Positions 12,943 to 22,421 of a stretch of DNA of 64,000 nucleotides are shown here, in pieces. The position numbers were made by a program, and so were the translations under genes. Below the pieces are notes generated by a model that was given only the letters and a program-made list of their open reading frames with translations, did no database searches and was not told where the DNA came from. The stretch is from positions 5,081,623 to 5,145,622 of the forward strand of contig NC_037269.1 of NCBI RefSeq assembly GCF_000002425.4. Direction: 5' to 3'. This DNA is from Physcomitrium patens (lineage: Eukaryota > Streptophyta > Bryopsida > Funariales > Funariaceae). Every line of letters begins with the position of its first letter. The stretch's first letter is position 1.

Positions 12943-13261
12943 TTACGTCTGTATTATATGTAAATTTGAGATGGATTTATTTAGTAGAGGGAGGGAGTCT
13001 CCGTAATAATGATTACCAACAAGACTGAAAAGATTGTGATAGTTAGAAAACGATTGATGGTTAGTTTTGGATACCGAAACTGACTAATCAGGAAATTAGA
13101 CATTCTTGATTAGACATGAGAATAAGGTACACTGGATTAGATGTTCTTGATTTGGATCCCGAGTAAGCAGTTAAGAGTGGAGCACTTATAGAAGATTTTA
13201 TTGTTACAAATTTCAGACAATGTCCTTTGAACTTTAAGCTTTATGACAGTAATCGGCAATA

Positions 13262-14368
13262 GTGTTAGCGCAAAGAAGTATTGAAAGTTTGATTTTTACA
13301 ATGTCGATGGAAAGAACGAAGAGAGTACCAGAACAATCGGAAAGTCGTCTCAATGTAAGGTCTAAGTGCGATCTGGGATGGCCGTCTCTTGTAGTTATCA
13401 CCAACATGGAACCGATGAAGTTAGATATCTGTTGGTCATTGAAAAAACAAAAAGATTTTAGAAATACATATTTATTTATGTTTTTGCAAGGATCGGATAA
13501 ACTACCACCAATTGATGTAGAACGAGTGGCGGAATATATAAGAAATTATAATCCAGAGGATGGTTCGAATGTGGTAAGAGGAGTCTTGATTCGGATAGAT
13601 GAAAATATCTTATACAAGGTCTTGCATTTACCAACCAGAGAGCTTGAGGTGGGAGGAGAGGCATCAAATGATTTCAGGCCAGGAAGCTACTTCAAAGGAG
13701 GGTTGTCGTTTCTCGAGCAAAATCAAGGATGGAAGGTACAGGAGGTACTTATGCCCGAACTTATGGAATGGACGTGGTTTGTTCAGAAGTGGTTAGCATT
13801 GAATCGGCATACCACCTACATGGCGAAGCAATTACTCTTTTCTACGATAGGAACACTAGAAGGCATAGTATTCAATTCGACAGCTTATGTGGCCATAGGG
13901 ATACATGCAGAAATGAGAACTAAGCAAAAGATGGAGAAGTTTGCTTCACTATTATGTTCTAATTATGTAAACTCAGTTACTGAATATATATTGAAACAAA
14001 AATCTCAACCAGTAGTTTCAAGTTTACAAACAAGAACAGTTAGTCCATGGATAATGGTGTATGAAGTGAAAGAAACTAGGAGAGCAGTAGAACGGGAAGT
14101 AAGACCAATATTTATACCAGAGCGAGTTTCAATTTGGTCGACAATAGAAATGACGACACCAATACCAGTTCCAAGAGAAAGCAATCAATTAGGATTTCAA
14201 CGAGATGTAACGGAAAGATGGAATCTTAAGGAAGTTATATTGTGTCAAATTTTCCAGCTGCACCTTACTGTGAATAAGCTCAAAGATGAGGGTAGCTTAA
14301 AAAGGCAAGTAGAAGTGAGAAAGAAAATAATATTGGAACAAAATTATAAAATCAAGGAACATGAATAA
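13262..14368 (+). CDS. Element C1 extra ORF after pol (unknown function)
   Basis: This 368-residue reading frame lies between integrase and the 3' LTR, in the same sense as pol. A relative is present in D (29217-30250, minus), so it is a shared part of this family. Readable landmarks are FLQGSDKLPPIDVERVAEYI, a block around ENILYKVLHLPTRELEVGGE, and FASLLCSNYVNSVTEYILKQ, followed by a hydrophilic tail leading into a coiled coil. The general style resembles the plant-specific 'putative plant transposon protein' ORFs often found after pol in Athila/Tat elements; I cannot confirm the family. I see no signal peptide or clear membrane segment, which argues against an envelope protein. Treated as part of a fossil element. 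Confidence 0.6.
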   Translation: MLAQRSIESLIFTMSMERTKRVPEQSESRLNVRSKCDLGWPSLVVITNMEPMKLDICWSLKKQKDFRNTYLFMFLQGSDKLPPIDVERVAEYIRNYNPEDGSNVVRGVLIRIDENILYKVLHLPTRELEVGGEASNDFRPGSYFKGGLSFLEQNQGWKVQEVLMPELMEWTWFVQKWLALNRHTTYMAKQLLFSTIGTLEGIVFNSTAYVAIGIHAEMRTKQKMEKFASLLCSNYVNSVTEYILKQKSQPVVSSLQTRTVSPWIMVYEVKETRRAVEREVRPIFIPERVSIWSTIEMTTPIPVPRESNQLGFQRDVTERWNLKEVILCQIFQLHLTVNKLKDEGSLKRQVEVRKKIILEQNYKIKEHE

Positions 14369-14950
14369 GACATCAAGTTAGAATCGGAATCCAAGATGCG
14401 AGTGAAGCGTGAATTAGATGAGAGAGTAGAAAACTGGTCAAAAGAGAAACAGAGGATTCAGTATATCTTGAAAAATCAAAGGCAAGAATTACTACAAACT
14501 CGCAAATCGTATAGATTGGAATAGGAGAAGATGAACTCTCAATTGAAGATAGAACGAGAGAAGAAGGAGGCATTGGAGCTAGAAAAGAAACAATTAGGTG
14601 ACCAATATCGAAACAAAATGGATGAGCTATAGGCAAAAATTATTATTTTGAAAGAAACAGTAACAAAATTGGAGAGTAATTTGGTCAATATTGGTGAGTC
14701 ACAGATATCTGCTTCAACGGGAGTAAGAATTAGAAAATTGGAGAAGAAATTATAATAGCAGCAGCAACAATTGGAAGCTAAAGATTCTAAAATATTCTAA
14801 TTAGAAGCTCAAGTTTAAGAATTGAAAGTGTATAATGAAGATTTAACAACTCAATTAAGGGTAGAGATTCAAGATTAGTTGGAAGAAGAAGATATAGTGT
14901 TAGAACAAGACCAAATGGAGCCAACACCACAAATTGAAGAGATTAAATAA
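14369..14950 (+). pseudogene. Element C1 coiled-coil tail of the extra ORF
   Basis: Directly after the frame above, the plus-strand translation is almost entirely Glu, Lys, Gln, Leu and Arg in heptad-like order (VKRELDERVENW, REKKEALELEKKQL, ILKETVTKLESNL). Its counterpart in D reads as an uninterrupted 106-residue frame (28758-29078, minus). A long coiled coil suggests self-association. The C1 copy is broken. Confidence 0.6.
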
Positions 14951-14956
14951 TCCAAT

Positions 14957-14978
14957 TAAAAAAAAAAAAAAAAAAATT
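14957..14978 (+). repeat. Poly-A tract near 3' end of C1
   Basis: A run of about 18 A lies just after the coiled-coil region. D carries a longer homopolymer (poly-T on the plus strand, 28486-28516) at the same place, so the tract is a shared feature that varies in length. Confidence 0.8.
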
Positions 14979-15036
14979 GGTTCTTGTTTATCAATATTGT
15001 GTTTGGAAGGACATTACATAGTTAGGAGTGGGTCTA

Positions 15037-15777
15037 TGTAGAATAAGTAGTTATTTTTAGAATATAGATATCTAGTGTATAGTATAAACAAGGATACATG
15101 ACTGCTAAAAAAATGATTCAGTAGATAAAATGGATGAATAGTCAAGAAAAGTAGTTATCATCCGTAATATAAAAGTTGGTATCTCGAGGTAGTATAAAGA
15201 AGAGGAGAGAGAGGAAGAAAATACCAGATTACGATAGTACTGAGCTGGAATAAGCTTGGTGCTATTTCTTCTTCTTAGTTTTTTTGTTTCTTTTGTATTA
15301 GTATTGATTCTAGTAAAGAGAATCCATTTAATGAATCAATGTTTGATTTACAAAGTTTTTTATGGATCACTGCTTATCAATTGTTGTGAAAGATAGAGGA
15401 TGTATACAAGTTTCCAGTCACTATTTATCGTAAGGTTGTAAGTTTAGTGGAAAGGAATTGTAATCAAAGGAATTGTCTTGACCAGATTTTGTGGATTGGA
15501 AGTTATTCATTCCAGGGTTTGGGTTGTACTTGTGTGTTTGTGAATTACACAGGGTACTGAAGAAGATGTCGTGATTGTTATCGTATTGATATGAGAGAGT
15601 GGATAGTAGGAGGAAAAATTAAGTGTTCTTCGGTATTGTAAGCATTCAGCAGTAGCAGTTAATTGTGTGACCCTAACAATTAGAGCTCATATACATGGTC
15701 TTTCCCTGTATTCGAGTTTTTTCTATATGGATTTATTCTTGGAGGTTTCTTCCGGAATAAGTAAAATGACAACCACA
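15037..15777 (+). repeat. Element C1 3' LTR
   Basis: It is the partner of 5837-6577, preceded by the purine tract AGGAGTGGG at 15024-15032. It ends GACAACCACA, followed by the target repeat taggg. Confidence 0.92.
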
Positions 15778-15782
15778 TAGGG

Positions 15783-15851
15783 TCACACAATTAACCACCA
15801 CTATTGAATGCTTAAAATACCAAAGAACACTTAATTTTTCCTCCTACTATT
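15783..15851 (-). repeat. Element D 3' LTR, middle piece
   Basis: It continues the D LTR after the C1 target repeat (GGTCACACAATTAACC) and matches 38813-38880 of the right LTR. It stops at the LTR of element A. Confidence 0.85.
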
Positions 15852-16402
15852 GTCAAGGACAAAGACTCGATGAGGAAAAATATACACCAAAAGGCTACCT
15901 CGATATAATAAGTCAAAATATAAACAAGTAGGTATATTAAAAGGAAACTGGAATGGCTATTGCTACAAGACAAGAAATTAAAGACTCTTGAACCTGGACT
16001 AGAAGCAAGAAAGGAGTTGACAAGAGTGAAGAAGCCTTCACTCTTGTCTCTATATATACTATCTAATTAGGGGCTACGTGGCGACGTTCTATAGGACCTC
16101 CAATATGTGTTGACTTTGTAGGACACATGCCTTGACTTACAAGGCAAGTTTTTCTACGTGTGGGCCACATAGTTAGCTTGATCTTCAAGCTAACAACATA
16201 AGTGGCACATGGCCAACTTGTTGACCACGTTTCTAATCCAAAAAGTCAATTAAAGACACCTATGAAGTCAAAGCAGCGTCTAGGAAGTTTCTAGGAAGCT
16301 TCTATATTAAATATTATACAATTAACTTACTTTTATCTACTTTTACTGACTTCTACCTATTTCTATATGTAATTATTAGCTTATATGATTATGGCCGTGA
16401 CA
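15852..16402 (-). repeat. Element A 3' LTR
   Basis: It is 551 bases and nearly identical to 27795-28346. In minus sense it starts TGTCACGGCC and ends CTTGACA. It contains a TATATATA box (about 16051-16058), the R-region hairpin below it, and a perfect 10-base hairpin GTTAGCTTGA/TCAAGCTAAC near 16173-16195. Confidence 0.93.
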
Positions 16403-16443
16403 TTACCCCCCCTTCTAGAGACGAGTTCCACGAGGAGCGGTCA

Positions 16444-16866
16444 TCATATGTTGAGAAAATCTATGATGCGACGAATTATATTCGCCACATACTCTGATCT
16501 CTGTTCTCTTCGAAGATGATTGATAGGGCCTCTCAACCATCGGTAGTGTCCCATACCAGGGCGGGAAGACCACCCAGTTATTTGATCATTATTGAGGCCT
16601 TCATAACTTCCTTCGAATAGAATATTCGGAACACCATCAGGAGTTGTTCCTACTTCTAGCAAAATCACCAAACATCGGGAGTCCCTTCCCAAATCGTGAT
16701 ACCAAACGCGTTGTATTTCACCATTTGTTCGAGGAAGAACATGTCGTTCTTGAAGATCTTCATCTCGATTGCGTCGTCTTGAAGGTTGTGACAATCGTAA
16801 TGTCTCGTCCGGCAGGTCAGCAAACGCAGGTTCTTGAGTTGAATCCACTGGTTGTTGGCTCTCCAT
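16444..16866 (-). CDS. Element A ORF3: 140-residue protein of unknown function
   Basis: This small frame lies 30-40 bases upstream of the 3' polypurine tract and just downstream of the chromodomain end, on the pol strand. The N-terminus is acidic and polar (MESQQPVDSTQEPAFADLPD), followed by a basic linker. The C-terminal 85 residues hold the part conserved in other copies: CLVILLEVGTTPDGVP, GMGHYRWLRGPINHLRR and an end rich in Ile/Arg (IIRRIIDFLNI). Recognisable relatives lie in O (2972-3347), I (21945-22292), F and H. I do not recognise the family. Conservation of GHYRWLxGPxNHL between divergent copies suggests that selection once maintained the protein. It is not a known gag, pol or envelope domain. 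Confidence 0.65.
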   Translation of the reverse strand: MESQQPVDSTQEPAFADLPDETLRLSQPSRRRNRDEDLQERHVLPRTNGEIQRVWYHDLGRDSRCLVILLEVGTTPDGVPNILFEGSYEGLNNDQITGWSSRPGMGHYRWLRGPINHLRREQRSEYVANIIRRIIDFLNI

Positions 16867-16953
16867 CTAATTAGCGTCACAAGAAGTTACAAACAAGGAT
16901 AGAAAATTGAATGTTATCTTGCCTCAATCTTGTCTCTTTTATAAGAGAGATTT

Positions 16954-19900
16954 TTATCTTGGTTTTGATGGATGTCGTTGATGAAAAACTTTGACTTTAG
17001 CTGATGCATTTGCTAGATTCCTGGATGGCTCCCATGTGCGTTCACTAATATCATATCCGCGCCAATGAACAAGATATTCCAGCTTATTTCGGCGCCGCCT
17101 TGAGTCTAATATCTCTTCCACCTCAAATTCTTCATTATTATCTACTTCTAAAGGAGGCGGTGGCATTTGTCTTCTTCCTTGTATATCCACTGTCTTATAT
17201 GGTTCAAGAAGAGATACGTGGAATACAGGATGGATCTTCATTGACTCCGGTAGATGTAACCGATATGCAACTGGGTTGATCTGTTCAGAAACAGAAAAGG
17301 GGCCAAGCCTACGATAGTCCAACTTGTCACAAGGTCGAGTAGTCTTGATATTGCGACGAAGTAGCCATACCTTATCACCCACGTTGATTTGTGGTTGCTC
17401 CTTACGATATAGATCTGCGTTTATCTTTTGTCGTTCTTGAGCTTCCTTCAATTGTGTCTTCATTATTGCATGTAACTCTGACAACCGATTTGCCATATCT
17501 TCTGTTGCAGGATTATCAACTTTTGAAAAATCAAAAGTATCAAGTCGTGGATGATAGCCATAATTGACAAAGAAAGGTGTTTGTTGCGTGGAAGAATGTA
17601 CCGTATTATTATAAGCAAACTCTGCCAATGGCAGAAGGGTTGTCCAATCATCTTGTTGGTAGTTGATAGTACACCTTAAATATTGCTCCAAGACTTGGTT
17701 TACGCACTCTGTTTGTCCATCAGTTTGAGGATGGAAAGCCAAAGATAGCTTTATGTCCACTTTTAAAATCTTGAAAAGGGTCCTCCAAAATCTTAACACA
17801 AATTGAGTTCCCCTATCCGATATGATATCTTTAGGTAATCCATGATAGCGATAGATATTATCAATGAAAAGCTTAGCTGTTTCTTCACTTATGATAGATT
17901 TTGTACATGGCACAAAATGTGCCATCTTGGTGAAACGATCTACTATCACAAATATAGAATCATAAGATCTTGAGCTTGGAAGATCTGTGATGAAATCCAT
18001 AGAAACAGAAGACCATGGTTGTTCTGGTATAGGTAATGGCTGAAGAAGTCCGTAAGGTCGATGACGAGGAATTTTTGATCTTGAACAAATATCACATGAT
18101 TGTACAAAGTCTTTGACTGACTTCCACATTTGTGGCCACCAAAAATCTCTTGATATGAGTTCTAAAGTCTTATTATATCCAAAGTGCCCTGCTGCTGGAA
18201 AGTCATGACGTGCTTGAAGAACACGTAAACGTGCTTCTCCTTCTGGAACATATAGGCGTCCTTCAAAATATAATAGATTATTCTTGAACTCGAATTTAGA
18301 AGGATCATGAGACTTGGAAGAATTATTCTCGATATCATAAACAAGAGGGTTTGAGGACATATTGGACTGGATTTGCTTGAAAAAAGTTGAATCAACAGTC
18401 AATGTTGATTTCATTGCTCGGAGATGAAATTGCTCCGGTTTCAAGAGGACCGTTCTTTGTTGCTCTAAAGCTGCATCTCCTTCTTTTGGTGCAAAATAAG
18501 AACGTCTAGATAGGGCATCGGATAAACCTTGTTGTTTTCCTCGCCGATAAGTGATAATGAACTCGAATCTTGACAAAGACATACTCCAACGAGCTTGACG
18601 ACGATTCAATACGCGTGCTGATATGAAATACTCGAGGTTCTTGTGATCTGTATACACAGTGACTGGATTAGAAGCGCCTTCTAGATAATGACGCCATTCT
18701 TGAAAGGAATCCATGATCGCAAAAAGTTCTTTATCGTGGATCTCATAATTGATCTCGGCTGCTGAGAATTTTCTTGAATGAAAAGCTATCGGATGGAGTT
18801 TGTCATCTGTTCCCATTTGTGATAAAACTGCACCCAAGGCAAAATCTGATGCATCTGTTTCCATAAAAAATGCCTTGGAAAAGTCAACACGATATAAGAC
18901 TGGTGCAGAGACAAACGATGTCTTCAAGGCTTCAAATGTTGCTTCCGCTTCTTGATTCCATTGAAATTTATCTTTACTAGTCAAGCGTGTAAGTGGAGCT
19001 GCAACTCGTGAGAAATCTTTGATGAAGATCCGATAGTAATTGGCAAATCCCAAGAAACATTGGACATCTCTTACTGTCCTTGGAATCTTCCAATCCATGA
19101 TTGTTTGGACTTTCTTAGAATCCATCATGAGACCATCATTTGAAATGATGTATCCTAAAAAGTCAACTTGAGTAGTGTGAAATACACACTTTTCTATCTT
19201 GGCGTACAATCCTGCATCTCTAAGTTTTTGTAATACTTGACGAACATGTATTTCATGTTCTTCGACGTTCTTAGAATAGATCAGGATATCGTCTAGATAG
19301 CAGACGACAAAATTGTCTAAGAATTCACGAAATACATCATTCATGAGATGTTGAAAAGCAGCTGGTGCTTTCGTGAGTCCAAAGGGCATGACATTATATT
19401 CGAAATGTCCATACCTGGTTCGAAACGCAGTCTTCCATTCATCTCCTTCTTTGATCCGTACTAGATTATATGCTCCTCTTAGATCTATTTTTGTATAGAT
19501 CTTAGCTTGATTCAACTGGTCAAGGAGTCCTGATATCAAAAGTAATAGATACCTGTTCTTGATTGTGATCTTGTTGAGTCCTCGATAATCAACACACATT
19601 CGTAAAGATCCATCTTTTTTCTTTACGAATAGAATTGGAGCTCCTGCTGGAGATTTTGAATGGCGTATGAAATTCTTTGCTAAATTCTCGTCAATATATG
19701 TCTTGAGTTCAGCCATCTCATCTTGCAATAAACTGTAAATTGGTCCAAATGGTGGCTGAGTTCCTTCCTTAAGGTCGATTGAACAATCATATGGACGATG
19801 CTCAGGAAGAATATCTGCATTCTTTTTCTCAAAAACGTCTTGATACTCCTGATATTGACTTGGAATGCCACTTGAAGTCTTTACGTTTTCAGAAATAGGT

Positions 19901-20446
19901 GCAGCATAAATAGCAAAAGTTGATCCTTCTTTTGCTGTGTGTATAAATGCTTTTGCACCTATCAGTACGGGTTTTACTATACTAGACTTATAATTTTTTA
20001 CTTGGTTGGTAGAACTATTAATAACGCTCTGAGAAAAGTCAAGTTCACGTGAATTCCAATCTATTCGAGGGTTATATTTTTCTAGCTAGGATAAACCTAA
20101 AATAATTAGATTGGACGGGGATTTAATTATGTTAAAAGCTATGTAGCTATCATGACCGTCTATTGTTACTTTTATAGGATGAGTTGCATGAGTGACATCT
20201 CCAGAAGACAAGGGACGACCATCTATGACTTCTACATGTACTGGTTTAGGTTTCTATACAAAAAGTATTTTACGACTTTTAACAAATTATTCATCTAAAA
20301 AACATGCTGAGGCTCCCGAATCTAATAAAGCAGAGGCTTTGTAATTCTTAGGTCCTAAATATAAGTCTATTATAAAACAAGGAGAGGGTTCTGAGGAGAG
20401 GATAGGACCTTCATTAGGAATTGTACAAGGTTCCAGCTGCATGGTC
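16954..20446 (-). pseudogene. Element A pol: protease, reverse transcriptase, RNase H, integrase, chromodomain
   Basis: An open stretch of 924 codons (16954-19728) covers most of pol. Reverse transcriptase shows LFVKKKDGSLRMCVDYRGLN, LRGAYNLVRIKEGDEWKTAF, NVMPFGLTKAPAAFQHLMND and the catalytic YLDDILIYS. RNase H shows METDASDFALGAVLSQMG and VYTDHKNLEYF. Integrase shows the zinc region HDFPAAGHFGYNKTLELISR with CDICSRSK, then DRGTQFV and HPQTDGQTE. It ends in a chromodomain (FEVEEILDSRRRRNKLEYLV, HWRGYDISERTWEPSRNL), which in other chromoviruses binds methylated histone H3. Protease sequence lies at 19729-20446. The full length fits a normal chromovirus pol; there are a few breaks. Confidence 0.9.
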
Positions 20447-20447
20447 C

Positions 20448-21452
20448 CTATTGTAGCTGGACGAATCCGTTTTCCGACATGTTGTCTTCTTTGACCGTCG
20501 TACCCCTCATTTTATAGTTGCGTCGTTTCTTTGGACAATGTTGAGCAGTGTGCTTAGGTTCTCCGCAATATAAACATAATCCTTCTTGACGATGACGAAT
20601 CTTTTCTTGCTCAGTTAGGGGTTTAAAACGTACCGCATCAATTTGCATGTCTTCTACTTCCGAATGTACGTTTGGCAAAGAGGTTGATGTTGCCATTGAG
20701 TAATAATGTTGAGGTTCCCGTGAATGATTCTCAGATCGAAATTCAAAAAGTCGATTATCACATTTTACCGCAAAATCGATTGCTTGACTCAAAGTTTGAG
20801 GATCAGGTAAGTTGAGCATCAATTTCTTTACTTCGTATTGCAATCCATAAAGAAATTGACTAATGAGTGCAGCATCATCCCACTTGATGTCAATTGCAAG
20901 TTGTCGAAATTGTGAAGCATACACTGTTACTGAGCAATTTTCTCGTCGTAGAATTCGGATCTTATTTGTTGCAACACGAGTTGCATCGTGTTCACCATAC
21001 ATAGATCGAAACTCCGCCAAAAAAGCTTCCAAATTGTCCAATATTGGATTTCGTTGTTCAAGAAAAGATGAAAACCACGATAATGCAGAACCAGAAAGTA
21101 GAGTGCCAATAAACCTGACTTGTGATCCTGGAGTTGGATAGCTTTGCGGTTGAAGTTCAATTGCCAATTGTACTTGATTGATGAACCCTCGAAACTTTGA
21201 TCTCGTACCATCAAATTTCTTGGGTAAGGCAATTCTTGGTTCTCTAGTGCTTACAGGGTGTTGTACAATTGGAGAAGGAACGTGATTTGTTGTAGATGTT
21301 GAAGCAGCTCCGATCATCTCTATATCCCCACTTTCTGCTATTCTTGTTCTTTCATGTGTTGGTGAATTGAGTTGATGCATCGCAAGCATTAACTCCCTCA
21401 TTTGCTCTTGAATTTGTGCCATTGTACTCTTCATTTCAACAAACTCTGCCAT
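20448..21452 (-). CDS. Element A gag (334 residues)
   Basis: The N-terminal coiled segment (MAEFVEMKSTMAQIQEQMRE) is followed by the Ty3/gypsy capsid domain with LPKKFDGTRSKFRGFINQVQ and LLSGSALSWFSSFLEQ. A CCHC zinc knuckle (CLYCGEPKHTAQHC, about residues 298-311) comes near the end. It would assemble particles and bind the element RNA. The start is the ATG that gives the N-terminus matching gag of I. Its leader is separated from it by element I. The frame is open throughout, which is unusual for this window. It is a component of a fossil element. Confidence 0.85.
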   Translation of the reverse strand: MAEFVEMKSTMAQIQEQMRELMLAMHQLNSPTHERTRIAESGDIEMIGAASTSTTNHVPSPIVQHPVSTREPRIALPKKFDGTRSKFRGFINQVQLAIELQPQSYPTPGSQVRFIGTLLSGSALSWFSSFLEQRNPILDNLEAFLAEFRSMYGEHDATRVATNKIRILRRENCSVTVYASQFRQLAIDIKWDDAALISQFLYGLQYEVKKLMLNLPDPQTLSQAIDFAVKCDNRLFEFRSENHSREPQHYYSMATSTSLPNVHSEVEDMQIDAVRFKPLTEQEKIRHRQEGLCLYCGEPKHTAQHCPKKRRNYKMRGTTVKEDNMSENGFVQLQ

Positions 21453-21483
21453 AATGACACTAAGAAAAATTTGTTTGATATTG

Positions 21484-21894
21484 TGTCACGGACACAAAAT
21501 ACAGACTTGAAATCTAACAAGAAGTTCAAGAAGAAGTGGCAGAACTAGATTAAACAGATGAGTACAAGAACAACACCAGAAAGGTGAGCTAGAACTCCAA
21601 GAGATGTGTTGTCGAGACTGAAGAACCCTTCAGCCTGGACTCCTATATATACTACTGAATAGAAAGCTTCTCGAGCTACTTTCGCTAACTAGGACGCTTC
21701 TCCAACAACTTCTACTAATTAGGAAACTTCTAGAGCAACTTCCTAGAATCTATCAGAATATTCTAGAACCTTCTAAGAGAATCTTAGGGAATATTCTAAG
21801 AATCTTCTAGAACCTTCTAAAGGAATCTTTAGAGAATCTTTAGAGAATATTCTAGAAGAATATTCGAAGAATCTTCCAATATATGTCCATGACA
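21484..21894 (-). repeat. Element I 3' LTR
   Basis: On the plus strand it runs TGTCACGGAC...GTCCATGACA. The polypurine tract (AGAAGAGGAGGTGA in minus sense, 21895-21908) adjoins it. TATATATA is at 21644-21651 and the R-region eleven-mer at 21609-21619. Confidence 0.93.
21755..21880 (-). promoter_or_regulatory. Heat-shock element array in 3' LTR of element I
   Basis: Perfect runs of four alternating nGAAn/nTTCn units occur at 21755-21774 (agaatattctagaaccttct) and 21799-21818 (agaatcttctagaaccttct), and further units at 21844-21877. In the direction of transcription they lie about 100-230 bases upstream of the TATATATA box. Such arrays bind heat-shock factor in plants. Confidence 0.75.
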
Positions 21895-21944
21895 TCACCT
21901 CCTCTTCTAACTTCGAGGTCTCCGAGAAGGAATGTTGTTATCAG

Positions 21945-22292
21945 TCAATACCAACGCAAGAAAATGAAAATCTGTCGCATCACATCCGCTATGAATTCCA
22001 ATTGTTGTTTGCGAGGCAAATGATTCATCGGCCCTTGGAGCCAACGGTAGTGACCAACACCTTCAACCTCTGACCAAGCGTGGACTTCTGTGTCTTCATT
22101 GTGAAACTGTCCTCCAAACACACCTTCTGGCTGACCGTCGTAGGCAGGCTCGACTTCAAATACAATTACTAGCGATCTGTTGCTCGGTATCCTCCGACGT
22201 CGTCGTGGTGCAGGCGGTTCTTCATCTCACGGTCGTCTTCGTGAGCTAGTCGCTTGAGATGACATAACAAGTATAGTATCTTGACTATCCAT
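21945..22292 (-). pseudogene. Element I ORF3 copy
   Basis: It lies between the chromodomain and the 3' LTR and aligns with ORF3 of A: VIVFEVEPAYDGQPEG, VHAWSEVEGVGHYRWLQGP, MNHLPRKQQLEFI and an Ile/Arg/Phe-rich end. Overall it is clearly divergent from A, yet the GHYRWLxGPxNHL core is kept. It is the second family carrying this ORF. The copy is not intact. Confidence 0.6.
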
Positions 22293-22421
22293 GTCCAAAG
22301 GCTAAAATGATGAGAGCAAACTATAGTTGCTAACAAAGTTCTACACTATCGAACTATGGGTTTTGGAGGTGCCTTCCCCCCTTTTTATGCTACTTGATGA
22401 GCAAGCTTCAGCAAGAAGCTA

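Larger units (their letters stand above)
5837..15777 (+). mobile_element. Element C1: Tat-like Ty3/gypsy element, full length
   Basis: It has paired 741-base LTRs (5837-6577 and 15037-15777) that start TGTAG and end TACA/CACA. The target repeat is tagga/taggg. The order is primer site, gag, protease, reverse transcriptase-RNase H, integrase, an extra ORF with a coiled-coil tail, a polypurine tract (AGGAGTGGG) and the 3' LTR. This is the layout of the plant Athila/Tat branch. It is structurally complete but a fossil with more than ten breaks, and its LTRs differ by roughly 10% or more, mostly by C/T and G/A changes. It inserted into the LTR of a relative, element D. Confidence 0.9.

Noticed and set aside
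13262-14368. An envelope gene making C1 a retrovirus-like element
   Set aside because: No signal peptide, furin-like site or clear membrane segment; the tail is a coiled coil of soluble type.
18162-21232. Several 60-100 residue frames opposite to or within gag and pol of A and I
   Set aside because: They are other-frame readings of the conserved gag-pol sequence.
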